Origin: Mycteria americana
Lineage: Eukaryota; Chordata; Aves; Ciconiiformes; Ciconiidae
Direction of reading: 5' to 3'
Assembly: GCF_035582795.1 (NCBI RefSeq)
Contig: NC_134371.1
Span: 45,735,001 to 45,799,000 of the forward strand
Length of the DNA stretch: 64,000 nucleotides
Part shown: positions 48,801-58,797 of the stretch, in pieces
Numbering within the stretch: the first letter of the stretch is position 1
Layout: each line of letters opens with the position of its first letter
The notes under the pieces: generated by a model
What the model was told of the DNA's origin: nothing
What the model saw: only the letters and a program-made list of their open reading frames with translations
Databases searched by the model: none
Translations under genes and position numbers: made by a program

Positions 48801-51800
48801 AAAGATGTGATTATCAAGACCTCTACTTTTAAGCATTTTTAACAGCTCTGGTTAGTCAAGATCCTTTTGTCAGAATGTGTCCTTTAACTAAAGGGGTCGT
48901 TATTTTGCAATTGGTTAAATTTTAATTTAAGCTTCTACTTACCACCTTTTCAGGTAATTGATACAGGTAGAGTTCTTTCTATAAATCTGATTCCTCCTCA
49001 AATAAGTGGTCAAACATTAATATAATATGCTCATAATACGCTCATCATAAAGGTATTAAGATAAAATTAAAATATCATTCTGTTTTCATGCTCAAAGAAA
49101 TACAAACATTCAAGAAAGGAAAACTGAAACATGTTCACTCTTCATTCAGAGAAAACCAACTGATTTATCAGATACCAACCTGAGTAAGTAATGATGGCAT
49201 ACAAAGGTCAGACCTGTGCTTATACCTACTATTGAATCCTGTTAAGAAATACATTCCTGTCACATGTTAGCAGCATGAAAATTGTTTTGTAGTTTTAACA
49301 GATGTTACTGCTTAGCACAGCACAAGACACTAAGAATAAAAAGGAGACTAAAGAGGACACCAAGTCAAATTCACTTTGGAAGTCCCAGTGACAGACCAAG
49401 AGGCAACAGACAAGATGCAACAGAATTTCCAGTTAGATATGAGCAAAAGAGTTAACTCTGTGTCTAGTCTAACATTGAAGCCATTTTCCCTAGAGAGGCT
49501 GTGGCATCTCCATCCTCGGAGATATTCAAAACTCAACCGGGCAGGGTCCTAAGCAACTTCATCTAAGTTGGTTCTGCTTCAAGAGGCAATTGGGCCAGAC
49601 AATCTCCAGAAGTCCTATCCAATCTGAATTATTCTATAATTCTAAGGCACCTTTTTAGATAAGTGTCCAAATATTACTACTACTAATATTTTCAAAAGCA
49701 TAACAGTGGTGTGCACACAATGCTCTGATTTTGCTTTTTCTCCTTATCATATGCATTTATTTCGTGTCCTAGAAGGAGATTCCAAACTTGGCGACTGAAA
49801 CGCTTCATATCAGTACTTCCACTTTTAGTTTTTGGATTCAACTTTCTTATTCTGCATGAAAACAAAAGGAAAAAAGTTTTCCTAAATCTTTGATCCATTC
49901 AGGGTTGACACAGACTGGAAATATTCTTCTTCCTTAGTCCAGTTCCTAATAATATAATTTCACCTAACCCAAACTAGAGCCCACACAGGCTACTGTGAGC
50001 TAGTTAAGTCAGATGTCAAGTCATCCAAGACTCTGGGTCTTGGAGGTTCACTAGGAATCTGTCGGCCTTTGTTTCTCTTAGAGCATCCCAACTTGATCTT
50101 TCCACTGCAGAATACTTTGAAGGTGTTAGTACCTAACAACTAAAAGAGAATAGCATGAGCTGTCCTAAATTCAGTTTTAGGTCTGAATATGTAGGTTATT
50201 CTTACCTTTGGTCTACCTTTTCTCCTTGGCTTCTCTGTGATATCCTTTCACTTTAGTATAATACACTGGGGCCATTATTGTTAGTACTGGTTTGTGCAAT
50301 AGCTAGAGCAGCACCATACTAGATCCTCCCAAATTCTCTTGTCACATTCCTCTTAGGCTGCATTGTTTTCGTAACACTTCAACTTGTAGGAATTTTAACC
50401 TTCAAAACAAGAACCTAAAGACAGGGAGATGGAGAGCTTAATTTTTTTAAAAACAGTTCTGGGACTGGAAATCACCACCACCAAAAAATAAAAATCTACA
50501 TTTGAGGCTTACAGTCAGGGCTGAAAGCAATCTTTAAGTTCAATCCCCACCTTTAAAACGGAGGAAAAAGTACTTTCCAATTGCAGTGGTGTTAATGGCA
50601 GCGAAGGGCTCAGAAATTATGGTGCTGAAAGCCAAATAATTTCCTAGGTACACAGGCCAAAATTTCTAATATTTTAGATGTTTTTAATGTATTTTTGGGA
50701 TTTTAGGCAGCGATTCAGAAGACATCTCAGCCTATGATTCTTATAACGATTCACAAAGCAAGGAACTTGTGAACTACGAGACTGAAAGTTACAAAACATT
50801 CAATACAAGATTATGTGGAGAGGGAAAAGGTATAATGATTGCAAAAATATTAAAATCTACACAAAAATATTCTTGTTTATAGTGTTTGTTTTTCTAAACA
50901 ACATGTCTTTGCTTTCAGGACTTAGATGCAGATGCCCTAGAGGAACCAGAGATCAATTTAAACTCAGGAATTACAAAGACTCTGTTCAGTCTTCTGCCCT
51001 ATGTAGAAATAAAAGTTCTGGTTCATCCTGTAAGTATAATGTGTTAGTGAAATAATTACCAATCACAGGCTAGATTTTTAAGGGGCAGAAGGCCACACTG
51101 CACATATATTGGGCCAAATTTAATTTAGTATAAGCAATCAGTAGCACTGTAGCTAAACAGTGGATGGGTACAGATCTTGTAGAGCAAGATCAGCAAATCC
51201 AACTTTTACACACCTGGCCAAGTTTAATCCCCATGCACAAGAGCTTTAACCTTCTCTGGTTCTTTATGAGAGGAGTCCCTTCCATATTTCATTTATGACA
51301 GGAATATCTCATTTTGCAGTGCCACATAGAAGAATATTAAAATTGGGCATTACTGTACCAACTTTTTCAGTACTAGTCGTTACCTAATGTAGTGTAAACA
51401 AGTGCTAAAGAAAATTCTAGCTCTACACTCAAATTGTGTGACATGCAGCAAAGGCAAGGAAAGCCTAATTTAAAAAAAAAAAAAAAAAGTTGAACATCTA
51501 GCTTTTAAAGTCACTTATCTCAGACTCCTCTCTCTATAGCATAGGAAGAAGTTTCACGCAGAATAATACAAATTTTCTATAGTGGGAAGAAAGTATAAAT
51601 TAGCTACTTTTCTATATAAATACTGTAAAGCTATAAATCAAAGTAGTATTCAGGTAATTATTAGGAGAGTCTGATTATTCTACACTTCCCCCTGCAGTCT
51701 TTCACTGTATGAAAAGGACTATAAATCTGCATACTCTTCGTCACAGAACTAAATTCAACAGCAAACCCAAAAAGGTTAATCTGTCCTTATTTACAAAAAG

Positions 51801-53791
51801 TCTTAAACATATTCAAGTTTTATTCAGCAGTGATAGTTACTTGATTTTTTTATTTATGCTAAATAGAGAAAAATGTTAAATATATAGAAAATTACCTTTT
51901 TTTGGCTTTTGTTTTAAACATGGCCTCAACAACTCCAGCTTATTCACAGAAGAGAATCTCCACTCAAAAGTTTCAAAAAAATAAACAGCCACATGAACTT
52001 GTAAACAGACTTTCTGAAAGGTAAGCTGTAGCAACAACTATATGTAGTACAACAGAAAATGCTGTTGTGGAAGATTCAGCATGGAAAAAACTCACCAGTA
52101 TCATAAGCAGGAGGAATGTTTTATCTTTTGCAGTGCATGCTGTATATTAGAATTTTACTTAATAATGAAATTAAAATATTTACCCTATGAGCAAGTGTAA
52201 ATAATTCTTAGAGTAGTTCTTGAATCTTTCTAATTTTAATGAAGAGTCAACATCTGACTTCTTTAGCTGACACATTTGGTAAAAAATAAAAAAATCTCAC
52301 TTTATTAAGAGGATGTTCCCATTCACAGATTCAAAAGCAAGTCTGTATTAAAATTTAAGATTTAATTCTGTTTGCTACCAACGATTTCTTTATTGTAACA
52401 GTCCCACTTTAAACTGTTGTTAACATTAAATTACACTGGGAGTCTGAAGTAAAATGGATTCTTAACTATAGCATAGACTAGACTGACATTCAGACAAGTT
52501 TTGTTACCATAGTTCTTGACAGCATTACTCAATAGCAGCAATTGCCTTGGAAGTACAGCAGCTGCACTTGAGAATTGATGGCATAGACCACTCTGTGAGA
52601 GAAGGTTACAGCACCAAGAGTGTGATGCTATTAGGAGAGATTTCCTGACTCTGCATCCTGGAATGTTTTCTGTCTTATTGCAGTACAGATGTAACACAAA
52701 TTATGATGGACTGTGTTTTACAATTAAATGAAAAAATCTACTCACTGTAAAATTAACTTGCAATTGAGTATGCTATCAAGGTGTATATATTTAATTCCTA
52801 GTTCAGAAATTCTTTTGCTTACTAAAATTATTTGTATTTTTTTTAATATATATATATAATCTCATATATCTCTATCTCTTATCTTTAGGCAAAACTTTGA
52901 GGCTGCCAAAACCTGCTATTCAAGCACATATGATAAAATTACCCTTTCACATCAATACTTACCCAGCAAGAAGTCTGCCCGACGCAAATCTGCAATCAAC
53001 ATCAGAAACAGAAATGCCAATGATTCCAATGCAAATGTAAGACTTCAGAGTGAAAATTAAAAGCCACACAACTATCTCGGGAAGAGTACATCCCCACATC
53101 ATGGCACTGTTGAACATCCCCATTCTTAGCAAGTTGATTATCACAAGCTAAGCATGTCTAGTCCATTTGAGGTTAAGACAGGAGGGAGTTAAAAAAACCC
53201 AAGTATTTTAGCTTATATATTGTTATATTACTTTATATGAGTATGTTACAGACTTTTTATGCAAATTATTCACTGTATAAACTGTGAAAGGGACAGAAAA
53301 GGGGCACTGGATTTTACCTCTGGAATTATGTTTCATATACTGAAACAAAAGAGCATCACCCTAGCCATACAAACCACTACCAAAACAAAACGAAAACCTT
53401 AATGCAACAAACGTGCACCATACTGGGGCTGCTACTTAACAAAGGTGTAAATATCCCTCAGTTCAAAGGATTACACCAATTAAAGAGAGAAATAAATAAC
53501 AGGTATTTCTAACTTGAATCCTGGAGCAGTGTATCACATGACTCAGAATTTTTACTTCTCAACACGCAAAAATGCTACATAGAACTTTAATTAAACATCA
53601 CTTTCTATTCTATACCTATGTAAATATTTGCCTTCAGCATTAACAAGGCTATATTTTATTATTCCAAACAGATTTTAAGTTCTACTCTGGATCATGCCAT
53701 ACAGACAGCAAACAGTTTGAAGAAAGCTACAGAACGAATGGTACGAGCAGTTTCAGAAGATCTAGCTAAAGTTAAAAGAAAACAGCTTTAA
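41785..53791 (+). CDS. AKNAD1: AKNAD1, AKNA domain-containing protein 1
   Basis: Nineteen coding exons join in phase from ATG 41785 to TAA 53789-53791, giving about 1036 aa (human about 836). Exons: 41785-42837, 43489-43548, 43895-44024, 44139-44290, 44401-44460, 44959-45092, 45445-45580, 46256-46419, 46940-47033, 47133-47273 (end uncertain), 47649-47752, 47835-47930, 48495-48628, 49115-49183, 50707-50829, 50919-51029, 51939-52020, 52889-53036, 53672-53791. Residues 1-351 are a polar low-complexity region with an early EEQDDLPYDGD motif. Residues about 342-590 form the AKNA-type coiled coil: LLQQLEMLTQHAD, FFLQDNYL, LNQLKRYLDALERNYLTARE, GEFDPERKVEGQIFRLGMLL. The C-terminus is basic and helical (KKATERMVRAVSEDLAKVKR). 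The AKNA domain is linked to centrosomal microtubule organisation in AKNA; the role of AKNAD1 is not established. An in-frame stop at 41770 supports the start. Synteny between GPSM2 and STXBP3 confirms identity. Confidence 0.92.
42838..43488. other. AKNAD1 intron, no recognised feature
   Basis: AT-rich intron; nothing identified. Confidence 0.6.
43489..43548 (+). CDS. AKNAD1: AKNAD1 coding exon 2 (AKNA coiled coil)
   Basis: It reads MLTQHADTQNHIDHLRLNPK, exactly 20 codons in phase 0, between acceptor gcaaacaag and donor gtaaat. It continues the LLQQLE heptads of the large exon. The pyrimidine tract lies slightly upstream of the acceptor. Confidence 0.88.
43549..43894. other. AKNAD1 intron, no recognised feature
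   Basis: AT-rich intron; nothing identified. Confidence 0.6.
43895..44024 (+). CDS. AKNAD1: AKNAD1 coding exon 3
   Basis: It reads ILPRSDFPNASIAIYSGDTG, then TSSEVFTLHAPIPIQATRGL, then SKA plus one base. The acceptor is ttttaacag and the donor gtaaat. Confidence 0.88.
44139..44290 (+). CDS. AKNAD1: AKNAD1 coding exon 4
   Basis: Two bases complete Arg, then it reads LQCGTTASALPAAGTVEAHC, then LNPSNLLPELTLGEKMSQIL, then KDQTDQLIKK. The acceptor is tcatgtag and the donor gtaaag. The end returns to coiled-coil character. Confidence 0.9.
44401..44460 (+). CDS. AKNAD1: AKNAD1 coding exon 5 (AKNA core)
   Basis: Twenty codons in phase 0 read VEDFSKHMSQETFFLQDNYL. The FLQDNYL motif is a hallmark of AKNA domains. 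The acceptor is tcttgaag and the donor gtaaat. Confidence 0.93.
44461..44958. other. AKNAD1 intron, no recognised feature
   Basis: Nothing identified. Confidence 0.6.
44959..45092 (+). CDS. AKNAD1: AKNAD1 coding exon 6 (AKNA core)
   Basis: It reads GLNQLKRYLDALERNYLTAR, then EEHRNLQLQNYKDKSINIGE, then FDPE plus two bases of Arg. The donor is gttaga. This is strongly AKNA-like coiled coil. Confidence 0.94.
45093..45444. other. AKNAD1 intron, no recognised feature
   Basis: Nothing identified. Confidence 0.6.
45445..45580 (+). CDS. AKNAD1: AKNAD1 coding exon 7 (AKNA core end)
   Basis: One base completes Arg, then it reads KVEGQIFRLGMLLEDIQEQT, then DDSKCNLSSLLTSYESAHSS, then YSLCE. The VEG-IFRLGMLLE motif follows EFDPER exactly as in other AKNA-domain proteins. 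The donor is gtaact. Confidence 0.94.
45581..46255. other. AKNAD1 intron with an A-run
   Basis: It contains an A-run at about 46052-46069; otherwise nothing identified. Confidence 0.6.
46256..46419 (+). CDS. AKNAD1: AKNAD1 coding exon 8
   Basis: It starts in phase 0 after tttgtacag: SSVVSSIADPPERRDIKTAF, then LHKNDEGEKSQTTDVIPPKN, ending CNLCLH plus two bases of Met. The donor is gtaagt. The alternative acceptor two bases on would break the frame. Confidence 0.9.
46420..46939. other. AKNAD1 intron, no recognised feature
   Basis: Nothing identified. Confidence 0.6.
46940..47033 (+). CDS. AKNAD1: AKNAD1 coding exon 9
   Basis: One base completes Met, then it reads LQKRAESTSRRETESPGKGG, then LLANKHSSNMT, in phase 0 at donor gtatga. 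Joined to exon 8 this gives CLHMLQKR, resembling the L-RLQKR seen in family members. Confidence 0.85.
47133..47273 (+). CDS. AKNAD1: AKNAD1 coding exon 10 (3' end uncertain)
   Basis: The acceptor tttttgcacag precedes HDRSAFEILQHTTTSLKWFP, then KEKFKERLSNISEICDEVCF. The frame stays open to a TAG at 47280-47282. Two phase-0 donors are possible, GAA|gtttgc at 47242 and TGC|gtttac at 47273, and both are poor matches to consensus. If neither is used, this would be an alternative terminal exon. Confidence 0.7.
47274..47648. other. AKNAD1 intron, no recognised feature
   Basis: Nothing identified. Confidence 0.55.
47649..47752 (+). CDS. AKNAD1: AKNAD1 coding exon 11
   Basis: It reads RFLSPEEKYAPEGLASHSQG, then TLSKKFNADEESMK plus two bases of Gly. 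The acceptor is ggtgcaacag and the donor gtaagt. Confidence 0.85.
47835..47930 (+). CDS. AKNAD1: AKNAD1 coding exon 12
   Basis: One base completes Gly, then it reads SPHWTLHETPNNAFNTQEDD, then LFSSLSPVNHI plus two bases of Arg. The donor is gtatgt. Confidence 0.86.
47931..48494. other. AKNAD1 intron, no recognised feature
   Basis: Nothing identified. Confidence 0.6.
48495..48628 (+). CDS. AKNAD1: AKNAD1 coding exon 13
   Basis: One base completes Arg, then it reads KLAQSSDHYFHEWVENFPNK, then FDDTVCLNICQIMQTKNFIL, ending VLSE plus one base. The acceptor is catttaaag and the donor gtacat. Confidence 0.84.
48629..49114. other. AKNAD1 intron, no recognised feature
   Basis: Nothing identified. 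Confidence 0.6.
49115..49183 (+). CDS. AKNAD1: AKNAD1 coding exon 14
   Basis: Two bases complete Glu, then it reads RKTETCSLFIQRKPTDLSDT, then NL plus one base, with a consensus gtaagt donor. The acceptor (cattcaag) lacks a good pyrimidine tract. I chose it because later AG choices run into an in-frame TGA. Confidence 0.7.
   Translation, partial: KGKLKHVHSSFRENQLIYQIPT
49184..50706. other. AKNAD1 intron holding an old CR1 3' end
   Basis: It contains the degenerate CR1 tail described separately. The rest (49650-50706) is unassigned. Confidence 0.6.
49350..49646 (+). mobile_element. Ancient CR1 LINE 3'-end fragment
   Basis: The plus strand shows the recognisable 3' end of CR1. It has words for the end of the reverse-transcriptase ORF and 3' UTR (AGAGAGGCTGTGGCATCTCC, GGAGATATTCAAAAC, GGGCCAGACAATCTCCAGA). 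It closes with an ATTCTATAATTCT tail near 49630-49642, where CR1 usually has repeats of ATTCTATGATTCT. Divergence is clearly high. It lies in sense orientation to AKNAD1. The left boundary is approximate. Confidence 0.82.
50707..50829 (+). CDS. AKNAD1: AKNAD1 coding exon 15
   Basis: Two bases complete Ser, then it reads DSEDISAYDSYNDSQSKELV, then NYETESYKTFNTRLCGEGK plus one base. The acceptor is gggattttag and the donor gtataa. Confidence 0.88.
50919..51029 (+). CDS. AKNAD1: AKNAD1 coding exon 16
   Basis: Two bases complete Gly, then it reads LRCRCPRGTRDQFKLRNYKD, then SVQSSALCRNKSSGSS plus one base. The acceptor is gctttcag and the donor gtaagt. It is basic and Cys-containing. Confidence 0.88.
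51030..51938. other. AKNAD1 intron with an A-run
   Basis: An A-run lies at about 51471-51488; nothing else identified. Confidence 0.6.
51939..52020 (+). CDS. AKNAD1: AKNAD1 coding exon 17
   Basis: Two bases complete Ser, then it reads YSQKRISTQKFQKNKQPHEL, then VNRLSE plus two bases of Arg. The donor is gtaagc. The acceptor aactccag is acceptable; the frame is open upstream as well, so the 5' boundary is slightly uncertain. Confidence 0.8.
52021..52888. other. AKNAD1 intron with a short AT microsatellite
   Basis: A short (TA)n tract lies near 52845-52859; nothing else identified. Confidence 0.6.
52889..53036 (+). CDS. AKNAD1: AKNAD1 coding exon 18
   Basis: One base completes Arg, then it reads QNFEAAKTCYSSTYDKITLS, then HQYLPSKKSARRKSAINIRN, then RNANDSNAN, in phase 0. 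The acceptor is tatctttag and the donor gtaaga. The second half is strongly basic. Confidence 0.88.
53037..53671. other. AKNAD1 intron, no recognised feature
   Basis: Nothing identified. Confidence 0.6.
53672..53791 (+). CDS. AKNAD1: AKNAD1 terminal coding exon 19
   Basis: It reads ILSSTLDHAIQTANSLKKAT, then ERMVRAVSEDLAKVKRKQL and TAA. The TERMVxAVSEDLAK motif matches the mammalian AKNAD1 C-terminus, which strengthens the gene call. Confidence 0.93.
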   Translation: MLSSTLDHAIQTANSLKKATERMVRAVSEDLAKVKRKQL

Positions 53792-56783
53792 TTACCCAGT
53801 TTCAAATGCTATATTGTTTTGCTGGTTGATACTGAAGTATCAGTACCTCTGCAAATATAAAAAGATAAATACAAAGATCAGAAAGTCAGCTAGCTGACTT
53901 TGCCAGCTGTTCTGTAACTATCAGTACTAAACTAAACCAGAGCATATTGGTATTCCACATGTTTACACTCAGTCTCAGAACTGGAAAACAAATTACTAAT
54001 TCTACTGGAAGTCTTTAGTATGTTGGCTAACCCCTGCTACTGTGTACAGCTACCTTCTCGAAGCATTCACTTAAGATAGCTTAATAAAAATTGGCTTAAA
54101 CAAAAGCAAGGTTAACTTTTTGACTTTTGATTTCTCTCCACCCCCAAATAGGAGAATAAATCTCAGTCATTAGTACATATATTTTCTTCCTACACCTTAA
54201 CAGCAGCTGCTCAAGCACATCAACAAAGGGAAACAGCCTCTGCACCCAAGACATCTATAAGCATCATGCTAACATACCAAGTCATAGTTAACATATGTAA
54301 TTATTTTTCAAGTGTCCTACATTGAGTTGTTTGTTTTTAAGATACTTCCTTGCATGTCTCAGTAACTGAGTAATGCCATTTGTTGTCTATGTATTCCCAA
54401 CAATTAAATTGTCTGTTTCTTCAATGTGGTGTCCTTACCTTGTCAGATATATCTGGCTTTGAGATTTTAGCTGATGGTAAGTAGGTTGGAAAATTTTAAA
54501 ATGCTGTAGAAATACAGTGGGCCAAAAAAAGTAATCTATTATTTTCCTTCTGAAATCCATTTAACTGCAGGGATTAAAAGCAAGCAGACAGTTAACATCC
54601 TTGTATTATCGGGGATGCTATTCACTGAAGCAGTTCCAAAGTATATAGGGACTGATGGAAATCATGACTTCAAGTGAGAAGTGACAGTGCATTGCTTAAA
54701 AAGGACAGGCATTTTCAGGCAAACCAGAGTGCTTTCATCAGCTGATGGATACAGAGATAATCCAGACTCTGTTCACACAAGCAGTGATAGCTAAACTTGC
54801 TGCTGTGTACCACCGATTTACTAGCTTGAGTCAATGCCTTTTTTCAGGGCTTCTGCCACACTTCATGGCCAACAAGACCATTAACCTTTCTTTTCTCCCT
54901 TAGGCTCTTACTGTATATCCTTGTAACTCGATTGGCCTCTACTTATTATCCATGTTTTTGCTTTATTTAGCTTAAGATAACAGCACAGGATAGTGAAAGG
55001 CTCACTCCCCTGTGCTAGATAAACATTTGGAATGTCCCTATGATTACTTTGCAAGTGAACTTAATAGCTGAAGTAATAGCTGTAGGCTTCCTAGCTCAAA
55101 TAAAAAAGATTAATCTCTTCCATAGAAATCTTTCTATGCCACAAGAACAGCTAAACCTTTTGTTTATCCTGGGTCACTGTCTGAACCTGCTGTCCTGGGC
55201 TTGACAGCAAATGCCTGAGAACAGACGTATTTAAGACGACAAGCACATAGTGACATTTCCTCAGAACATTCTCTGGCAAACTGAAAGCTCAGAGTCCTTC
55301 CAAATCAGCAGTAGTATCTTTATATTTAAGAGCCCTATAAAGATTTTTCTCTCATGTATGTCAAGGATTTTTCCCCTCATATAACAATTTAAAGCATGTC
55401 ATTACTGCATGATATGTCAGATGCTAGAAGTCCTTTTGCTTTGAATTTGACAACTGCAAGTTTCATGTGTTCCTTCACACACTGAATAAGAAGGTAGCAT
55501 GTCTGTCTCTTCAGTCTGCACACTAACATGATTTTTTTTCAAGGCTTCCATCCCATACTCCTGCATCACCTTTTTTCCCCTTGATCAAGGATCCTATTCT
55601 AGCCATTCTTGATATGGAAGTTGTTCCATACCTTTGATTTTCCTCTTAGTCAGCTCTGAATCTTGTCCAGATTTCCAGATTCAACTTAAGAAATAAATTG
55701 CACTTGGAAAAATGTATCTTTATTATCTAGGGTAATCAGACCAACATCTGTGCTTATATGAATCTGGGCCCACATGTATGGGCTAGGTATCTATTTTAAG
55801 ATGCATAATATGAAAACAGGAACTTTCAAAATTATAATGTACTATGTATATGTACTCTAAAAGATTAGGTTTTGGGGGAAGACATTTATCTTGATACAAT
55901 TCTTTCTCATTCTTGACCTTGATAAAACAATTCTTGATCTAGAAAAAAAGTAGCCAAGATGATCCTTGGAAAAAAAACAAACTTCTTTAAAAGAATTATC
56001 CCCCCCCTTCACAAGCTCCTATAAGAAACCAGGAGCTATTTTGGGCTCCCTATTGCTTATGTTTTGGGCTACAAATTCTTATCTTAAAGCATCTCTATTA
56101 ATCCACCTTTACAGTAATGTTTGGCTTTGCCTTCTGCAAAAAGTGGGTGATGGATTCCAAAACTCAAATACAAGACTGAGACTTTTATCAGCTATCAAAT
56201 TTTGAGCTGGTGATAGCTGTTAAGCCTAAAGCAGACACTTGGAAAAAGTCTAACTGCTGCATATGCAAGCTGGTATTTCTTCAACTCTATGCAATAGATA
56301 AACATCAATACAGTGGATTTTATATACTACTGAAATCAATTATTTCAGTCCTTATGTAGGACACTTTGATATTGGTTATTTTGTTCTGTATTTATTGCTT
56401 TTAAGCTTTGGGAATAGGAAAAAAATTGCAACTACGTATAGCTTTTACACTAAACTTGAGTGGTTCTTGCCAAAGTGTAAGGACTATCTATAATTTAAGT
56501 GTAATTGTTTAATACTGATTTCAAAGTGCGCATCTTCAGTAAGAAAATATTGAACACTGCATTTCTTAAATATATACTTTTACTCTGGATTTTTGCTGTG
56601 GTATTTATAGTTAGAAATTAGAATTCAGGAAAACATTATAGATCTTTCTGCTAAAAATTTTTTAAAAATTTTTGATGCACATGATGTTTGATGAACCAGT
56701 TAATTTAAAAAGGTGTTGTTCCTGTATTCCTACTGAAAATAAAGTCAGCATACATTAGATGCCTAACTCATGTAGGTGCATTT
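53792..56783. other. AKNAD1 3' UTR followed by gene-free sequence
   Basis: The first few hundred bases are presumably AKNAD1 3' UTR. From about 54200 to the LTR I recognise no gene, RNA or repeat family. Short T- and C-runs occur (for example near 55532 and 56000). Confidence 0.55.
54083..54088 (+). terminator. AKNAD1: Candidate AKNAD1 poly(A) signal AATAAA
   Basis: The first canonical hexamer after the stop, about 290 nt downstream. A second lies at 54155-54160. Confidence 0.5.
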
Positions 56784-57362
56784 TGTCCCAGTTTCGGCTG
56801 GGATAGAGTTAATTTTCTTCCTAGTAGCTGGTATAGAGCTGTGTTTGGGATTTAGTATGAGAATAATGTTGATAACACGCTGATGTTTTAGTTGTTGCTA
56901 AGTAGTGCTTACACTAGTCAAGGACTTTTCAGCTTCCCATGCTCTGCCAGGTGCACAAGAAGCTGGAGGGGGCACAGCCGGGACAGCTGACCCCAACTGC
57001 CCAAAGGGCTATTCCATACCATATGATGTCATGCTCAGTATATAAACTGGGGGGAGTTGGCGGGGGGGTGGGGTGGGGGGTAGCGATCACTGCTTGGGGA
57101 CAGGCTAGGCTCAAGTCAGCAGGTGGTGAGCGGTTGTATCACTTTCCCTGCCCCCCCCCCCCCCCGGTTTTGTTCCTCTCTTGCTCTCTTGTTGTTTTCC
57201 TTCTCATTACAATTAATTTTGTTGTTCCAATTATTAAACTGTTCTTATCTCAACCCACAAGTTTTCTTACTTTTGCTCTTCTGATTCTCTCCCCCATCCC
57301 ACCATGGGGGTGAGTGAGCAGCTGTGTGGTACTTGGTTGCCAGCTGGAGCTAAAACACAAAA
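56784..57362 (+). mobile_element. Solo LTR of an endogenous retrovirus (ERVL-like avian family)
   Basis: The element is about 579 bp and starts TGTCCCAGTTTCGGCTGGGA, which I recognise as the 5' edge of an LTR family common in neoavian genomes. Inside are a TATATAAA box (57039-57046), a G-rich stretch (57047-57080), a C-run (57150-57166) and a poly(A)-signal variant ATTAAA (57233-57238). These fit a U3-R-U5 layout in plus orientation. The 5-bp direct repeat CATTT flanks it at 56779-56783 and 57363-57367. No primer-binding site, gag or pol follows, so this is a solo LTR left by recombination. The class assignment is from memory of the consensus and needs a library match. Confidence 0.87.
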
Positions 57363-57817
57363 CATTTGAAAGCTACAGCCACTTATCCTCATCATGCCCC
57401 ATGTCCTGCAACATTTTAGAATCATTACATAATCATTCCTCTCTGATGCAGGCAGGGGAATTTGACCTTTTTCCACCTTCTAATTAACTTTGAATGAACT
57501 TACCTAGCAAAAGTGTTCTCTTAATCTACTAGTTAACCAAGTGCAAAATTAAGGGAAAAGAAACAAAACCACCTTTCTGCAAAACAAAAAATTAATACCC
57601 TTACAGTTGGGAAAAATGTAAATAAAAAGCCATAAGTAATCTGTTCTTTTTCATTATGACATTTGTCTCAGATTATACATACCATTCTCCCCCAACAAAC
57701 AAACATTTGAAGGCACATCAATACAACATCCCTTTAAAAGTTCAGTAATTTTAATTAAGTAATTTTTAAAGACAAATCTAAACATTACCAGTATTACAGA
57801 ATTATTACAATTTAGAA

Positions 57818-57823
57818 TTTATT
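57818..57823 (-). terminator. STXBP3: Candidate distal STXBP3 poly(A) signal
   Basis: TTTATT on the plus strand (AATAAA on the minus strand) would give a 3' UTR of about 1 kb. Confidence 0.4.
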
Positions 57824-58213
57824 TGATCCCCTTCAACAAAAATTTATATATTTTTCTTAGTATGTAACAAAGTAGAAGAAAACAGTACATTCTCTTGAAT
57901 GCATCAGGCTTTGGTGTTTGGTTTACTTTTTGCTTTTCTTTTTTAAATTACCAAGCCATTTGAAAGATTCAACTGCTTCCCTTTTCTTCTCCTTTTCCCC
58001 TGCCTCCACTCCCTCAAAAAAAGAATTTATGCTTAAAATTTTGGAACTTCTATATCACAGGCAATTCAACTTCTAAAACAGACTATGTAGACACAATCAT
58101 AAGGAAGTTTGTAAGAAATTAAGGTTTTTTGAAAAGCTTTAGTAATAATCCCTGTATATACTTAAATATAAAGTGTACTTCAGTGCACAGTTGACAGCAT
58201 TTCTCCAAAGTTA

Positions 58214-58219
58214 TTTATT
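58214..58219 (-). terminator. STXBP3: Candidate proximal STXBP3 poly(A) signal
   Basis: TTTATT on the plus strand would give a 3' UTR of about 600 nt. The choice between the two sites cannot be made from sequence. Confidence 0.4.
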
Positions 58220-58797
58220 GAAACTAGAACTGTTTAGTACTTTTGTGATTAACTTTCTAGGTTACCCACCACCATCTAAAAAACCCTTTTGATTTTTCAA
58301 AATTACATATTTAAATAATTTTTAGTGAGTTATTTCACAGAAAATTAGAGTTTAAGACACTGCACTTGTGTGAAATATTTTTACCATAAACTCATATTTA
58401 CAAATTTTCTTCTGAAGCCTCTACCTAAGAACCTAGGCCCTTTTTAATTCAGTCATTTTTACAAATAAACTCTATTATAGAAAGGTTTCACAGTTCTCAA
58501 AGACAATTCCAGTTTATATATAATCACATAACTTCTAGCATAATGTTAGGAATGAACATGCCCTTTTGAAAAAGCACTTCCAGTGTTACACTGTCTATAC
58601 TAAATACAACCTAAGAAACACACGTGTTGATTTTTCCTCTCTGCCTTCTACTCCCCCAAAAAGAGCAGCAAATTTAAATTATAAAGTGACATTTCATTAG
58701 TCAGAACCATGTAGTGTCCTGGTACAGTAAAGTCAAATCCATAAGAATATGTACATACTATTTGTCTTTTTCTAATGCATCATAAACATCACCATTT

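Larger units (their letters stand above)
57363..58797 (-). other. STXBP3: STXBP3 3' UTR and downstream sequence
   Basis: It lies downstream of the STXBP3 stop on the minus strand. No coding potential or repeat family recognised. Confidence 0.65.

Noticed and set aside
56939-57313. Plus-strand 124 aa open frame
   Set aside because: It lies wholly inside the solo LTR and is low in information. LTRs of this type do not encode protein.
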